Of a DNA stretch of 64,000 nucleotides, positions 29,651 to 39,956 are shown piece by piece (positions within the stretch are counted from its first letter, which is position 1; every line of letters starts with the position of its first letter). The stretch is from the NCBI RefSeq assembly GCF_004211955.1, contig NZ_RHJI01000010.1, forward strand, positions 372,001 through 436,000. The letters are read 5' to 3'. A program made the translations under genes and the position numbers. Under the pieces are notes generated by a model. It did no database searches. It saw nothing but the letters and a program-made list of their open reading frames with translations, and was not told the origin of the DNA. Source of the DNA: Escherichia sp. E1V33 (GTDB lineage: Bacteria > Pseudomonadota > Gammaproteobacteria > Enterobacterales > Enterobacteriaceae).

Positions 29651-30760
29651 TTATACGGCGCGAAAGGCAATTTCGCCAGGAATGACTTCGCCCTGCCAGT
29701 AGAGCTGGGCTGCAACACGGTCCGCCAGCTGGCGGTAGATAGCAGTAAATTCGCTCTCCGGACGGCTGATAACCGTTGGGGTGCCTTTATCAAGATCTTC
29801 ACGCAGGCTGATGTGTAACGGCATTTGCCCCAGCAGTTGCGTATGATACTTCTCTGCCAGTTTCTCCGCGCCACCAGTACCGAAAATCGGTTCGTGATGG
29901 CCACAATTACTGCAAATATGCACGCTCATGTTCTCGACAATACCGAGCACCGGAACTTCGACCTTTTCAAACATCACGATGCCTTTTTTGGCATCAATCA
30001 GCGCGATATCCTGCGGCGTAGTAACCACTACCGCGCCAGTTACCGGAATGTTCTGCGCCAGCGTCAGCTGAATGTCACCGGTTCCTGGCGGCATGTCGAG
30101 CACCAGATAGTCGAGATCTGGCCATAAGGTTTCTTGCAACATCTGCATTAGCGCCTTGCTGGCCATCGGACCACGCCATACCATCGCGTTGTCATCAGTG
30201 ACCAGATAACCAATTGAATTGGTTGCCAGGCCATGAGACATAATTGGCGCCATGTGAGTGCCATCAGGCGAAGTCGGACGCTGATTTTCTGCCCCCAGCA
30301 TGGTGGGAATTGACGGGCCGTAGATATCGGCATCCAGAATACCCACTTTCGCCCCTTCCGCCGCCAACGCCAGCGCCAGGTTTACTGCTGTGGAGGATTT
30401 ACCCACTCCGCCTTTGCCGGAACTGACCGCAATGATGTTCTTCACGCCGTTAATACCCGGCTGATTCTTCACGCGTTTCAGGGTGGCAATGTTATGCGAC
30501 AGTTTCCAGTCGATAGCTTTCGCCCCGGTGATACGCAGCAATTCGGCACTACACTGCTCTTTTAACTCTTCAAACGCGCTATGCCAGACAAACGGCATAA
30601 CCAATTCCACATGCAACGTGTCGTCCATCCAGGCGACATGATGCAACGCTTTTAGCGTAGTGAGGTTATGCTTGAGGGTTGGGTGCTGAAAATTGGCCAG
30701 TGTCCCGGCGACCATTGCGCGCAGGGCTTCTGGTGATTTGGCCTGGGATTGTTCGTTCAT
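29651..30760 (-). CDS. mrp: Iron-sulfur cluster carrier protein Mrp (ApbC)
   Basis: A 369-residue P-loop ATPase of the Mrp/NBP35 family. It has an N-terminal MIP18-like (DUF59-type) domain at about residues 1-95, a deviant Walker A motif SSGKGGVGKSSTAVNLA at about 113-129, and the cluster-binding CxxC in VHICSNCGHHE. It binds and transfers Fe-S clusters to apoproteins. It is divergent from metG, a conserved arrangement in enterobacteria. Confidence 0.96.
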   Translation of the reverse strand: MNEQSQAKSPEALRAMVAGTLANFQHPTLKHNLTTLKALHHVAWMDDTLHVELVMPFVWHSAFEELKEQCSAELLRITGAKAIDWKLSHNIATLKRVKNQPGINGVKNIIAVSSGKGGVGKSSTAVNLALALAAEGAKVGILDADIYGPSIPTMLGAENQRPTSPDGTHMAPIMSHGLATNSIGYLVTDDNAMVWRGPMASKALMQMLQETLWPDLDYLVLDMPPGTGDIQLTLAQNIPVTGAVVVTTPQDIALIDAKKGIVMFEKVEVPVLGIVENMSVHICSNCGHHEPIFGTGGAEKLAEKYHTQLLGQMPLHISLREDLDKGTPTVISRPESEFTAIYRQLADRVAAQLYWQGEVIPGEIAFRAV

Positions 30761-30927
30761 CCCGACTCCTTATTTATAAAGATAACTTATCGCTATTAGT
30801 TTACCTGAAGTTAACAGCTAAGTACTTACCTAATAATGCATCATAAGATGCTTGCACAGGACTTACGTAACCATGCCCCATTTGGTACTATCTAAGCCCT
30901 TTTCACTACAAAGAAGTAATGCCTACT

Positions 30928-32961
30928 ATGACTCAAGTCGCGAAGAAAATTCTGGTAACGTGCGCACTGCCGTACGCCAACGGCTCAATCCACCTCGGCC
31001 ATATGCTGGAGCACATCCAGGCTGATGTCTGGGTCCGTTACCAGCGAATGCGCGGCCACGAAGTCAACTTCATCTGCGCCGACGATGCCCACGGTACGCC
31101 AATCATGCTGAAAGCTCAGCAGCTTGGTATCACCCCGGAGCAGATGATTGGCGAAATGAGTCAGGAACATCAGACTGATTTCGCAGGCTTTAACATCAGC
31201 TACGACAATTACCACTCTACGCACAGCGAAGAGAACCGTCAGCTGTCGGAGCTTATATACAGCCGCCTGAAAGAGAACGGATTTATTAAAAACCGCACCA
31301 TCTCTCAACTGTACGATCCGGAAAAAGGCATGTTCCTGCCGGACCGTTTTGTGAAAGGCACCTGCCCGAAATGTAAATCGCCAGATCAATACGGCGATAA
31401 CTGTGAAGTCTGCGGCGCAACATATAGCCCGACTGAATTGATCGAACCAAAATCGGTGGTTTCTGGCGCTACGCCGGTAATGCGTGATTCCGAACACTTC
31501 TTCTTTGATCTGCCCTCTTTCAGCGAAATGTTGCAGGCATGGACCCGCAGCGGCGCGTTGCAGGAGCAGGTGGCCAACAAAATGCAGGAATGGTTTGAAT
31601 CCGGCCTGCAACAGTGGGATATCTCCCGAGATGCACCGTACTTCGGTTTCGAAATTCCGAACGCGCCGGGCAAATACTTCTACGTCTGGCTGGACGCACC
31701 GATTGGCTACATGGGTTCTTTCAAGAATCTGTGCGACAAGCGCGGCGACACTGTAAGCTTCGATGAATACTGGAAGAAAGATTCCACCGCCGAGCTGTAT
31801 CACTTCATCGGTAAAGATATCGTTTACTTCCACAGCCTGTTCTGGCCTGCCATGTTGGAAGGCAGCAACTTCCGCAAGCCGACCAACCTGTTTGTTCACG
31901 GCTATGTGACGGTGAACGGCGCGAAGATGTCCAAGTCTCGTGGCACCTTTATTAAGGCCAGCACCTGGCTGAATCACTTTGACGCCGACAGCCTGCGCTA
32001 CTACTACACCGCAAAACTGTCTTCGCGTATTGATGATATTGACCTGAACCTGGAAGATTTCGTTCAGCGCGTGAATGCCGATATCGTTAACAAAGTGGTT
32101 AACCTGGCCTCCCGCAACGCAGGCTTTATCAATAAGCGTTTTGACGGCGTGCTGGCAAACGAACTGGCTGATTCTGAGCTGTACAAGACCTTTACCGATG
32201 CCGCTGAAGTGATTGGCGAAGCTTGGGAAAGCCGTGAATTTGGTAAAGCAGTGCGCGAAATTATGGCGCTGGCTGACCTGGCTAACCGCTATGTCGATGA
32301 ACAGGCTCCGTGGGTAGTCGCAAAACAGGAAGGCCGCGATGCTGACCTGCAGGCGATTTGCTCAATGGGCATCAACCTGTTCCGCGTGCTGATGACTTAC
32401 CTGAAGCCGGTACTGCCGAAACTGACCGAGCGTGCTGAAGCATTCCTGAATACGGAACTGACCTGGGATGGTATCCAGCAACCGCTGCTGGGCCACAAAG
32501 TGAATCCGTTCAAGGCGCTGTATAACCGCATCGATATGAAGCAGGTTGAAGCACTGGTGGAAGCATCCAAAGAGGAAGTAAAAGCCACGGCAGCACCAGT
32601 TACTGGCCCGCTGGCAGACGATCCGATTCAGGAAACCATCACCTTTGACGACTTCGCTAAAGTTGACCTGCGCGTGGCGCTGATTGAAAACGCAGAGTTT
32701 GTTGAAGGTTCTGACAAACTGCTGCGCCTGACGCTGGATCTCGGAGGTGAAAAACGCAATGTCTTCTCCGGCATTCGTTCTGCTTACCCTGATCCGCAGG
32801 CACTGATTGGTCGTCACACCATTATGGTGGCTAACCTGGCTCCGCGCAAAATGCGCTTTGGTATCTCCGAAGGCATGGTAATGGCTGCAGGTCCTGGCGG
32901 GAAAGATATCTTCCTGTTAAGCCCGGATGCTGGTGCTAAACCAGGCCATCAGGTGAAATAA
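30928..32961 (+). CDS. metG: Methionyl-tRNA synthetase
   Basis: A 677-residue class I synthetase. The start [27 protein letters not shown] holds the HIGH-type motif HLGH. The zinc knuckle has cysteines in [17 protein letters not shown]. The KMSKS loop is visible in [13 protein letters not shown], followed by the anticodon-binding helices. The C-terminal Trbp111-like dimerisation and tRNA-binding domain starts at about residue 570 ([26 protein letters not shown]). The ATG at 30928 is used because it gives the known length; an ATG nine bases upstream is also in frame. Essential gene. Confidence 0.98.
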   Translation: MTQVAKKILVTCALPYANGSIHLGHMLEHIQADVWVRYQRMRGHEVNFICADDAHGTPIMLKAQQLGITPEQMIGEMSQEHQTDFAGFNISYDNYHSTHSEENRQLSELIYSRLKENGFIKNRTISQLYDPEKGMFLPDRFVKGTCPKCKSPDQYGDNCEVCGATYSPTELIEPKSVVSGATPVMRDSEHFFFDLPSFSEMLQAWTRSGALQEQVANKMQEWFESGLQQWDISRDAPYFGFEIPNAPGKYFYVWLDAPIGYMGSFKNLCDKRGDTVSFDEYWKKDSTAELYHFIGKDIVYFHSLFWPAMLEGSNFRKPTNLFVHGYVTVNGAKMSKSRGTFIKASTWLNHFDADSLRYYYTAKLSSRIDDIDLNLEDFVQRVNADIVNKVVNLASRNAGFINKRFDGVLANELADSELYKTFTDAAEVIGEAWESREFGKAVREIMALADLANRYVDEQAPWVVAKQEGRDADLQAICSMGINLFRVLMTYLKPVLPKLTERAEAFLNTELTWDGIQQPLLGHKVNPFKALYNRIDMKQVEALVEASKEEVKATAAPVTGPLADDPIQETITFDDFAKVDLRVALIENAEFVEGSDKLLRLTLDLGGEKRNVFSGIRSAYPDPQALIGRHTIMVANLAPRKMRFGISEGMVMAAGPGGKDIFLLSPDAGAKPGHQVK

Positions 32962-32970
32962 TCCCCCTTC

Positions 32971-32998
32971 AAGGCGCTGCATCGACAGCGCCTTTTCT
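32971..32998 (+). terminator. Terminator of metG
   Basis: Stem AAGGCGCTG/CAGCGCCTT with a six-base loop, followed by TTCTTT, begins nine bases after the metG stop. Confidence 0.85.
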
Positions 32999-33101
32999 TT
33001 ATAAATTCCTAAAGTTGTTTACCTGCATTTTCTGTGCTCTTTATTTACGGCATTAGCTGCTAGCATCCTCTGAAAACTGGATAAAATTACAGGGATGCAT
33101 A

Positions 33102-36100
33102 ATGAAGAACTTTATCTATCAGGACGACAAGTCACATAAATTCTGGGCGATTGAGCTACAGGGAAACGAGCTGCATATCAGCTGGGGTAAAGTCGGCACC
33201 ACCGGGCAAAGCCAGGTAAAAAACTTTGCGGATGTTGCGGCGGCGGAAAAAGCGGAACAGAAGCTGATCGCAGAGAAAACGAAAAAAGGCTATGTGGAAG
33301 GCGGTTCGGCGAATGTGAATCTCCCGGCGGTCACCAAAGTTAGCCTCCCCCCTGAAGTTGAAACTTCCCCTGTAAGTAAGAATAAACGCCCCTGGCTGGC
33401 TGATGATGCGGTCATTCCGCTAACTGACGATATTAATCGATTTGCTTTTCCACATCGCTCTCGCCCCAGAGAGATCAATTATCTGCACAAAGATGGTGAA
33501 ATATGGAAGCGCATTGCGAAAACGCCCAGGGCATATGCACCCTCCATTAATTACAGTTCTTATCCTGAAAGCTGGCAACAGGCGTTTAGCGAGCTGGAAT
33601 GGCGAATTGAGCACAATGAGAAAAACGGCAGCCTACAGTCCGACGCCGCATTATTGTGGCAAATCTACCACGCTGATGAATTTGTTGACGATTTAGTTAT
33701 TCGCCGTGGTCTGGAAACGACGGTAGAGATAGCTTTACTCTCTCTGCAACTGGCTTCGAAGATTGGCAATGCCTCTGTAATTACTGCTCATATTCCTCCT
33801 GATTTTGAAGCAGAATCACTACCATATTGGCATCGACATTTATGCCACCATCTTTCACTTGCTCCGCAAGAAGAGTGGGAACGTTGTGTAGATAAAGTGC
33901 TCACTGCCATTCCCACTCTCTCCCTGGCAAGACAACCTGTTGCAGCGCTATTGATCCCTGAACGCCCGGATATCGCCAATGCGATGGCGCTGCGTTATGC
34001 AGATGAAAATATCCCGGCAATGGTGTGGTTAAAATTAGCAGTAACAGATGATGCCGCGTATGCCGCTCTGAACAAATATGGTTTTCCTCCGCTCCACGGT
34101 AATTTTTACGCTTATCTTACAATGTTAGTCATTAACCACGGGATGCGCGGCGTAAGCAGGATCCTGCATGAGTTAACAGAGGACTATTACGATAATCCCA
34201 CTTATCTTTTCAGTTGCATCAGCGAGACTGAAAATCTTGTCAAATGGCTATGGAAAACGAATCACCCGGATGCGATTCAAATTCTGATCCTCGGTGTTGA
34301 TGGCAAGAAAAAACGTCTGGAATACTTAAGCAAAGCCAGTCAAAAGCATCCCGCTGCGGCTATTGCGGCTTATGCTACTTTGCTGGCAATACATGAAGAT
34401 AAAGAGTGGCGTAAAGCGCTTGTCAAACTGATTACCGCTACGCCAGAGTTAGTCACTGACGTTATTCCCTGGGTTAACGCCAAAGCCGCTGGCATCTTAT
34501 CTGAATGTCGCCTGCATCCAGTCACTGAAGAAAGTGAATACGCCACTGCGGATATGTTGCCACAACTGTTTGTTTCGCCGCCCTGGATAACCAAAGAGAA
34601 AAAGAAAAATACGCCAGTGTTTGATCTTCCTGTGCTTCCAGTTCCTTCTGTTTCTGATGTCACTCCCGAGATTGCCAAAAGACTAACCCGTACTTACCTT
34701 GTCACCCGCTTCCAGCAAATAGCCCAACAGCAGGCGACAAAACAAACATTGTTTACCGACCTGCCGCCGATGAAAAAAGCAAGCTGGGAGAAACACTTAA
34801 TACCGCTTACACCGGAGCAACAAATACTGTGGTATCTTGGTTTTGAAAAATGGCGGGAAAGCGGAGAAAAAATATACGAAAAAATTCCGGCGCCACAAAG
34901 CGCCGTTGATGCCCTGCTACGCTTCGATTTTCCAGCACTCAATGCTGAATTTGCGCAATACCATAACAATGCATACAAAAGCTGGGATCTCATGGCCCTC
35001 TGTTACCTGCCTGGTCAACAGGCCATTTCTTTTCTTAACCAGATAGTCAAAGAAGATAACTACTCTGGTGAGGGAAATATTCTGGCAATTTTTGGTAGCG
35101 CCGCCATACCTGCATTTATGACCTGTCTGCAACGTGATCCACGACGCCTGTGCTTCTTCACCTTCTTCCTCGGTGTCAGTGAACTGGCCTTACCGATGGC
35201 GCAACAGCTACAGAAAAAAATGTCTTATGAAGATGCGCGAAACTGGCTAACTGACTACCCGCGCCATGCTGCCGCCGGGTTACTTCCTGTGGCCCTGGGC
35301 AAACAGGGAAAAGATCGTGATTGTGCCCGCCAGGCGCTTCGTCTGCTGGTGAATTTAAACCAGCGAGAAACGATTGAGGAAATCGCCCGGGGGTATAACC
35401 AACCTGATGTTTTAGCTGCGCTGGCAATATTGTTCGATAGCGACCCACTGGAAGAATATCCCGCAAAAATCGCCCCACTGCCTGGCTTTTATCAGTTCAC
35501 CTTATGGCGCAGACCACGGCTTAAAAGTACCAACCTGCCTCTGCCAGATGACGCTATGCGCCACCTGGGCACAATGTTGAGCTTTCCACGCGACATAACC
35601 CCCTACGCTGGGCTGGATATCATTAAAGAGACCTTCCCCCGCGAATCACTGGCTGAATTTGGCTGGGATCTGTATACCGCCTGGACAGAAGCTGGCGCGC
35701 CCGCAAAAGAAAACTGGGCATTTACTTCGCTTGGGATTTTAGGCAATGACGACACCGCGCGTAAATTAACCCCGCTTATCCGTGCCTGGCCAGGGGAATC
35801 CCAGCATAAACGGGCGGTTTCCGGGCTGGATGTATTGGCTGATATTGGCAGCGATATTGCGCTAATGTTGCTTAATGGCATCGCGCGAAAAATTAAATTC
35901 AAAGCATTACAGGAACATGCCCGCGAGAAAATCAACATAGTTGCTGAAAACCGTGGGCTAACTATGGCTGAACTGGAAGACCGCCTGGCTCCAGATTTAG
36001 GGCTTGATATCAACGGCTCTCTGACACTTGATTTCGGCCCACGTCAATTCACCATTGGTTTTGACGAAACCTTAAAACCCGTGGTTCGCGACGCAAACGG

Positions 36101-36902
36101 CAAAGTCCTGAAAGATTTACCCAAACCAAACCATTGCGATGATAAAACACTGGCAACTGACGCCGTTACCCTCTTTAAACAATTGAAGAAAGATGTGCGC
36201 GCCATTGCCAGCCAGCAGATTGAGCGTCTGGAGCAGGCTATGTGCCAGCGCAGACGCTGGACGGCAGAGCAGTTCCGCCTGTTCCTGGTGGAGCATCCGC
36301 TGGTACGTCACTTAACCCGACGGCTGTTATGGGGGGTATATACTGAGGAAAACACGCTGATTGCCTGCTTCCGAGTCGCAGAAGACAGCACTTACAGCGA
36401 TGCGCAGGATGAGCTATTCACGCTGCCAGCAGGAAACATCGGTATTCCGCATGTGCTGGAAATCCCCCCTGAATCCGCCGCTGCATTCAGGCAAATTTAC
36501 GTTGATTACGAACTACTTCCCCCTTTCCAACAGCTCGATCGTGGTAGTTACCACCTTGCTGATAACGAGCGTAATGTCCATGAATTGTCACGCTGGGACG
36601 GACGTCTCTGCCAGGCCGGACGCATTGTCGGTCTGGAACGCAGAGGCTGGCAACGTCTGGAAGAAAGCGGCAGCGTCTATGCGATGCGCAAATCTACCCC
36701 TTATGGCGCTCTCGAACTTGAAACAGAACCTTTTTCATTAATTTATGGCGAAACAGGGTATAGCGACCTACTGCCTGTCGAAAGCGTAAAAATCACCGCC
36801 TCTTATGATCGCTACGGTAAACAATCTTCATCCACTTTCTCCGTACTCGACGACATCACCGCCAGCGAGCTGATTAACGACATTGAATCACTGTTTGATT
36901 AA
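33102..36902 (+). CDS. molR: MolR, WGR-domain and DUF4132-type giant protein (first tandem copy, intact)
   Basis: A 1266-residue protein. Residues 1-70 form a WGR domain (HISWGKVGTTGQSQVKNF), a nucleic-acid-binding module also found in PARPs. The remainder is helical, HEAT-like sequence with a conserved C-terminal block from about residue 780 to the end, of the DUF4132 type. It includes DDTARKLTPLIRAWPGESQHKRA, LDFGPRQFTIGFDETLKPVVRD and EHPLVRHLTRRLLWGVY. MolR was named from K-12 mutants affected in molybdate control, but its function is not established and the K-12 gene is, as I recall, disrupted. Here it is fully open. AGGGATGCATA precedes the start. Confidence 0.85.
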   Translation: MKNFIYQDDKSHKFWAIELQGNELHISWGKVGTTGQSQVKNFADVAAAEKAEQKLIAEKTKKGYVEGGSANVNLPAVTKVSLPPEVETSPVSKNKRPWLADDAVIPLTDDINRFAFPHRSRPREINYLHKDGEIWKRIAKTPRAYAPSINYSSYPESWQQAFSELEWRIEHNEKNGSLQSDAALLWQIYHADEFVDDLVIRRGLETTVEIALLSLQLASKIGNASVITAHIPPDFEAESLPYWHRHLCHHLSLAPQEEWERCVDKVLTAIPTLSLARQPVAALLIPERPDIANAMALRYADENIPAMVWLKLAVTDDAAYAALNKYGFPPLHGNFYAYLTMLVINHGMRGVSRILHELTEDYYDNPTYLFSCISETENLVKWLWKTNHPDAIQILILGVDGKKKRLEYLSKASQKHPAAAIAAYATLLAIHEDKEWRKALVKLITATPELVTDVIPWVNAKAAGILSECRLHPVTEESEYATADMLPQLFVSPPWITKEKKKNTPVFDLPVLPVPSVSDVTPEIAKRLTRTYLVTRFQQIAQQQATKQTLFTDLPPMKKASWEKHLIPLTPEQQILWYLGFEKWRESGEKIYEKIPAPQSAVDALLRFDFPALNAEFAQYHNNAYKSWDLMALCYLPGQQAISFLNQIVKEDNYSGEGNILAIFGSAAIPAFMTCLQRDPRRLCFFTFFLGVSELALPMAQQLQKKMSYEDARNWLTDYPRHAAAGLLPVALGKQGKDRDCARQALRLLVNLNQRETIEEIARGYNQPDVLAALAILFDSDPLEEYPAKIAPLPGFYQFTLWRRPRLKSTNLPLPDDAMRHLGTMLSFPRDITPYAGLDIIKETFPRESLAEFGWDLYTAWTEAGAPAKENWAFTSLGILGNDDTARKLTPLIRAWPGESQHKRAVSGLDVLADIGSDIALMLLNGIARKIKFKALQEHAREKINIVAENRGLTMAELEDRLAPDLGLDINGSLTLDFGPRQFTIGFDETLKPVVRDANGKVLKDLPKPNHCDDKTLATDAVTLFKQLKKDVRAIASQQIERLEQAMCQRRRWTAEQFRLFLVEHPLVRHLTRRLLWGVYTEENTLIACFRVAEDSTYSDAQDELFTLPAGNIGIPHVLEIPPESAAAFRQIYVDYELLPPFQQLDRGSYHLADNERNVHELSRWDGRLCQAGRIVGLERRGWQRLEESGSVYAMRKSTPYGALELETEPFSLIYGETGYSDLLPVESVKITASYDRYGKQSSSTFSVLDDITASELINDIESLFD

Positions 36903-36914
36903 AAGGAATTAGCA

Positions 36915-39900
36915 ATGAAAACCTATATTTATCAGGACGAAAAATCACATAAATTCTGGGCGGTGGAGCAGCAGGGAAACGAACTGCATATTAGTTGGGG
37001 TAAAGTCGGCACCAACGGGCAAAGTCAGGTAAAAAGCTTTTCAGATACTGCGGCGGCGGAAAAAGCGGAACTGAAGCTGATTGCGGAGAAGGTGAAGAAG
37101 GGGTATGTGGGGCAAGTAGACTCTAACGCTAACTCTCATGACGCATCAGCAAAGAAAGTCATTGTCACAGCGGAAAAAGCCTCAATAAATCATCAGGCAG
37201 CAAATAATGGTTTCCCCTGGCTGGCAGACAACGATCCCATTATTCTTCCGCCAAATATTGCCCGCTATGCCCTCAGCCACCGCCTTTGGCCGGGAGAGAC
37301 AGTAAAAAAAACCACCAAACCCGAGAAACAAAATTTAATTTCCCGGCTGGCGAATCGTACTTATCATTATTATAAAAATCTGACTTTCGATTACAGATCA
37401 TGCTCTGATGAATGGGCTGATGCGATTAGCCAGGCAATCAGCTTAATTAAGGCCCAAAAGACTGAGATACCCGCACGTACTATGGCGGTACTTACCTTAC
37501 TGGAAATTTGTTTTTGTCAGAGCTGGAATGATGAAACCTCATCCGAGTTGCTGGATGAAATTGTAAGCACCTTCGGTATTGAATACGCAACTGAAACTGT
37601 CATCTTCTGGTGGCAAATTGATTTCGACTTTGACTATAAAAATGAACATTTGACTTTCTTTATTAATCATGCAGATTACAGCAGGGACAGTTATAGAAGG
37701 AATAGAGACAAATTTAGTTTCCGTCTACGCAAACATTTATCGCTGGCTGAAAAGGAAGTCTGGAATAACTGTATTGCAAAATTACTCGTTGCGTTACCAA
37801 ATATATCAGTCTATCGCCAACCGTTAATTGCCATTTTAATGCCAGAAATACCCGAAGTGGCCCATGAGATCGTACACCGATTGCACCAGGTCGCAGATGT
37901 TCCACAACTGGAAATGTTAAAACTGGTAGCGACAGATCCTATCACGCTTGAAATACTTGAAAACTATCAACACATTGATGTGTTTAACACCTATGGTACC
38001 AGTTGGTCAGCTACAGTATTACGGGAGCAAGGCATAGCGGCACTAGCTCGCCTGGTTCCCTATGCTCAACATGACAGTTGCGGCGATGTACTTACATGGG
38101 TCAACCATCCCCAGGCTGTTTCTGCCCTAATAGAAGCCGCCGATAATAATAAACGCTGTTATGAACGACTAATAAAAAGTGCCGAAAATTTTCCTTCTGC
38201 CACAATAGCGGCATTAGCCGAAGCATTAGTAAAAAAAGATGATAAACGCAAACATACATTGCTGGTTTTATTACTCAATGCAAATCCTTTATTGGACGAA
38301 AAATTAGTCATGAGGTTATCGCCACACGCCGCGGACTTAGTGCAACAATGCCAGCCATTGCTGAATAGCCGCAATGAAGATTTTGCAAACTCAGAAATGC
38401 TACCAATGATATTAGTCTCGCCGCCCTGGGCAACGACAAATAAAAATAACGACAACAGTCCTATGGGTAAATACCCGACAAAAATACCCACTTTACCGTT
38501 GTTTTATCAACCCTCATTATGGACACGCCCGAAACTCAAAAATAGCAGCAAGGTACTACCCGATAGTGCCCTCCGCCACCTCGGTGAAATGCTCCGCTTC
38601 CCTCAGGAAGAGGCTCTGTATCCGGGAATATTGCAGGTGAAAGACGCCTGTACCGCCGACTCACTGGCTGGATTTGCCTGGGATCTGTTTACCGCCTGGC
38701 AGACCGCTGGCGCGCCGTCGAAAGAGAGTTGGGCGTTCAGTGCGTTAGGCGTTCTCGGTAACGACGACACCGCCCGCAAACTGACGCCATTAATCCGCGC
38801 CTGGCCTGGCGAGTCCCAGCATAAACGCGCCACCATTGGGCTTGATATCCTCGCCGCTATCGGTAGTGATATCGCCCTGATGCAGCTTAACGGCATTGCT
38901 CAGAAACTGAAATTCAAAGCATTACAGGAGCGGGCAAAAGAGAAAATTGCCGATATTGCAGAGAGCCGCGATCTCACTGTGGCGGAGCTTGAAGATCGCT
39001 TAGCACCGGATCTGGGGCTGAATGATAACGGCTCGCTGCTGCTGGATTTCGGGCCACGTCAGTTCACCGTCAGCTTTGATGAAACCCTAAAACCGTTTGT
39101 GCGAGATGCTTCCGGCAGCCGCCTGAAAGATTTACCCAAACCAAACAAAAGCGATGATGAATCACAGGCGAACGACGCGGTTAACCGCTACAAATTGCTG
39201 AAAAAAGATGCGCGTACCGTCGCCGCCCAGCAGGTAGCAAGGCTGGAATCCGCCATGTGCCTGCGCCGCCGCTGGTCGCCGGAAAACTTCCAGCTCTTCC
39301 TGGTTGAGCATCCGCTGGTTCGCCACTTAACCCGCCGTCTGATTTGGGGCGTTTATAGCGCCGACAACAAGTTACTGGCGTGCTTCCGTGTGGCGGAAGA
39401 TAACAGCTACAGCACCGCTGACGATGACCTTTTCACCTTGCCGGAAGGCGATATCTCTATTGGTATTCCTCACGTTCTGGAGATATCACCGACGGATGCC
39501 GCCGCCTTTGGGCAGCTTTTTGCCGACTATGAACTGTTACCGCCGTTCCGCCAGCTCGACCGTAACAGTTACGCCCTGACAGAAACCGAGCGCAATACCA
39601 GCGAATTGACCCGCTGGGCAGGCAGAAAATGCCCGAGCGGTCGGGTCATGGGACTGGCGAATAAAGGTTGGGTGCGTGGTGTACCGCAGGATGGTGGCTG
39701 GATCGGCTGGATGATCAAGCCTCTGGGCCGCTGGTCGTTAATCATGGAAATCGATGAAGGTTTTGCGGTAGGCATGTCGCCCGCCGAACTGAGTGCCGAG
39801 CAACTCTTAAGCAAGCTGTGGCTATGGGAAGGCAAAGCGGAAAGCTATGGCTGGGGGAGTAATTCAACACAGGAAGCGCAACTCTCCGTACTCGATGACA

Positions 39901-39947
39901 TCACCGCCAGCGAGCTGATTAACGATATTGAAGCTCTGTTTGAATAA
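36915..39947 (+). CDS. Second MolR-like WGR/DUF4132-type protein, internally shortened
   Basis: A 1010-residue paralogue of the preceding protein, starting 12 bases after it with AAGGAATTAGCA before ATG. Residues 1-70 are a near-identical WGR domain (HISWGKVGTNGQSQVKSF), and the last 18 residues match copy 1 almost exactly (VLDDITASELINDIE). The middle part is distinct and closer to the next gene (WLADNDPIILPPNIARYALSHRLWPGE). At about residues 503-520 it jumps from the SPPW segment directly to the YPTKIPTLPLFYQPSLWTRPKL segment. It thus lacks about 280 residues present in copies 1 and 3. This is in frame, so it may be functional. Function unknown. Confidence 0.85.
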   Translation: MKTYIYQDEKSHKFWAVEQQGNELHISWGKVGTNGQSQVKSFSDTAAAEKAELKLIAEKVKKGYVGQVDSNANSHDASAKKVIVTAEKASINHQAANNGFPWLADNDPIILPPNIARYALSHRLWPGETVKKTTKPEKQNLISRLANRTYHYYKNLTFDYRSCSDEWADAISQAISLIKAQKTEIPARTMAVLTLLEICFCQSWNDETSSELLDEIVSTFGIEYATETVIFWWQIDFDFDYKNEHLTFFINHADYSRDSYRRNRDKFSFRLRKHLSLAEKEVWNNCIAKLLVALPNISVYRQPLIAILMPEIPEVAHEIVHRLHQVADVPQLEMLKLVATDPITLEILENYQHIDVFNTYGTSWSATVLREQGIAALARLVPYAQHDSCGDVLTWVNHPQAVSALIEAADNNKRCYERLIKSAENFPSATIAALAEALVKKDDKRKHTLLVLLLNANPLLDEKLVMRLSPHAADLVQQCQPLLNSRNEDFANSEMLPMILVSPPWATTNKNNDNSPMGKYPTKIPTLPLFYQPSLWTRPKLKNSSKVLPDSALRHLGEMLRFPQEEALYPGILQVKDACTADSLAGFAWDLFTAWQTAGAPSKESWAFSALGVLGNDDTARKLTPLIRAWPGESQHKRATIGLDILAAIGSDIALMQLNGIAQKLKFKALQERAKEKIADIAESRDLTVAELEDRLAPDLGLNDNGSLLLDFGPRQFTVSFDETLKPFVRDASGSRLKDLPKPNKSDDESQANDAVNRYKLLKKDARTVAAQQVARLESAMCLRRRWSPENFQLFLVEHPLVRHLTRRLIWGVYSADNKLLACFRVAEDNSYSTADDDLFTLPEGDISIGIPHVLEISPTDAAAFGQLFADYELLPPFRQLDRNSYALTETERNTSELTRWAGRKCPSGRVMGLANKGWVRGVPQDGGWIGWMIKPLGRWSLIMEIDEGFAVGMSPAELSAEQLLSKLWLWEGKAESYGWGSNSTQEAQLSVLDDITASELINDIEALFE

Positions 39948-39956
39948 GGAAAGAGC

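Noticed and set aside
30985-31977. Minus-strand ORF of 330 codons antisense to metG
   Set aside because: It lies wholly within the essential metG gene and shows no family motif; GC-biased third positions of metG explain the open frame.
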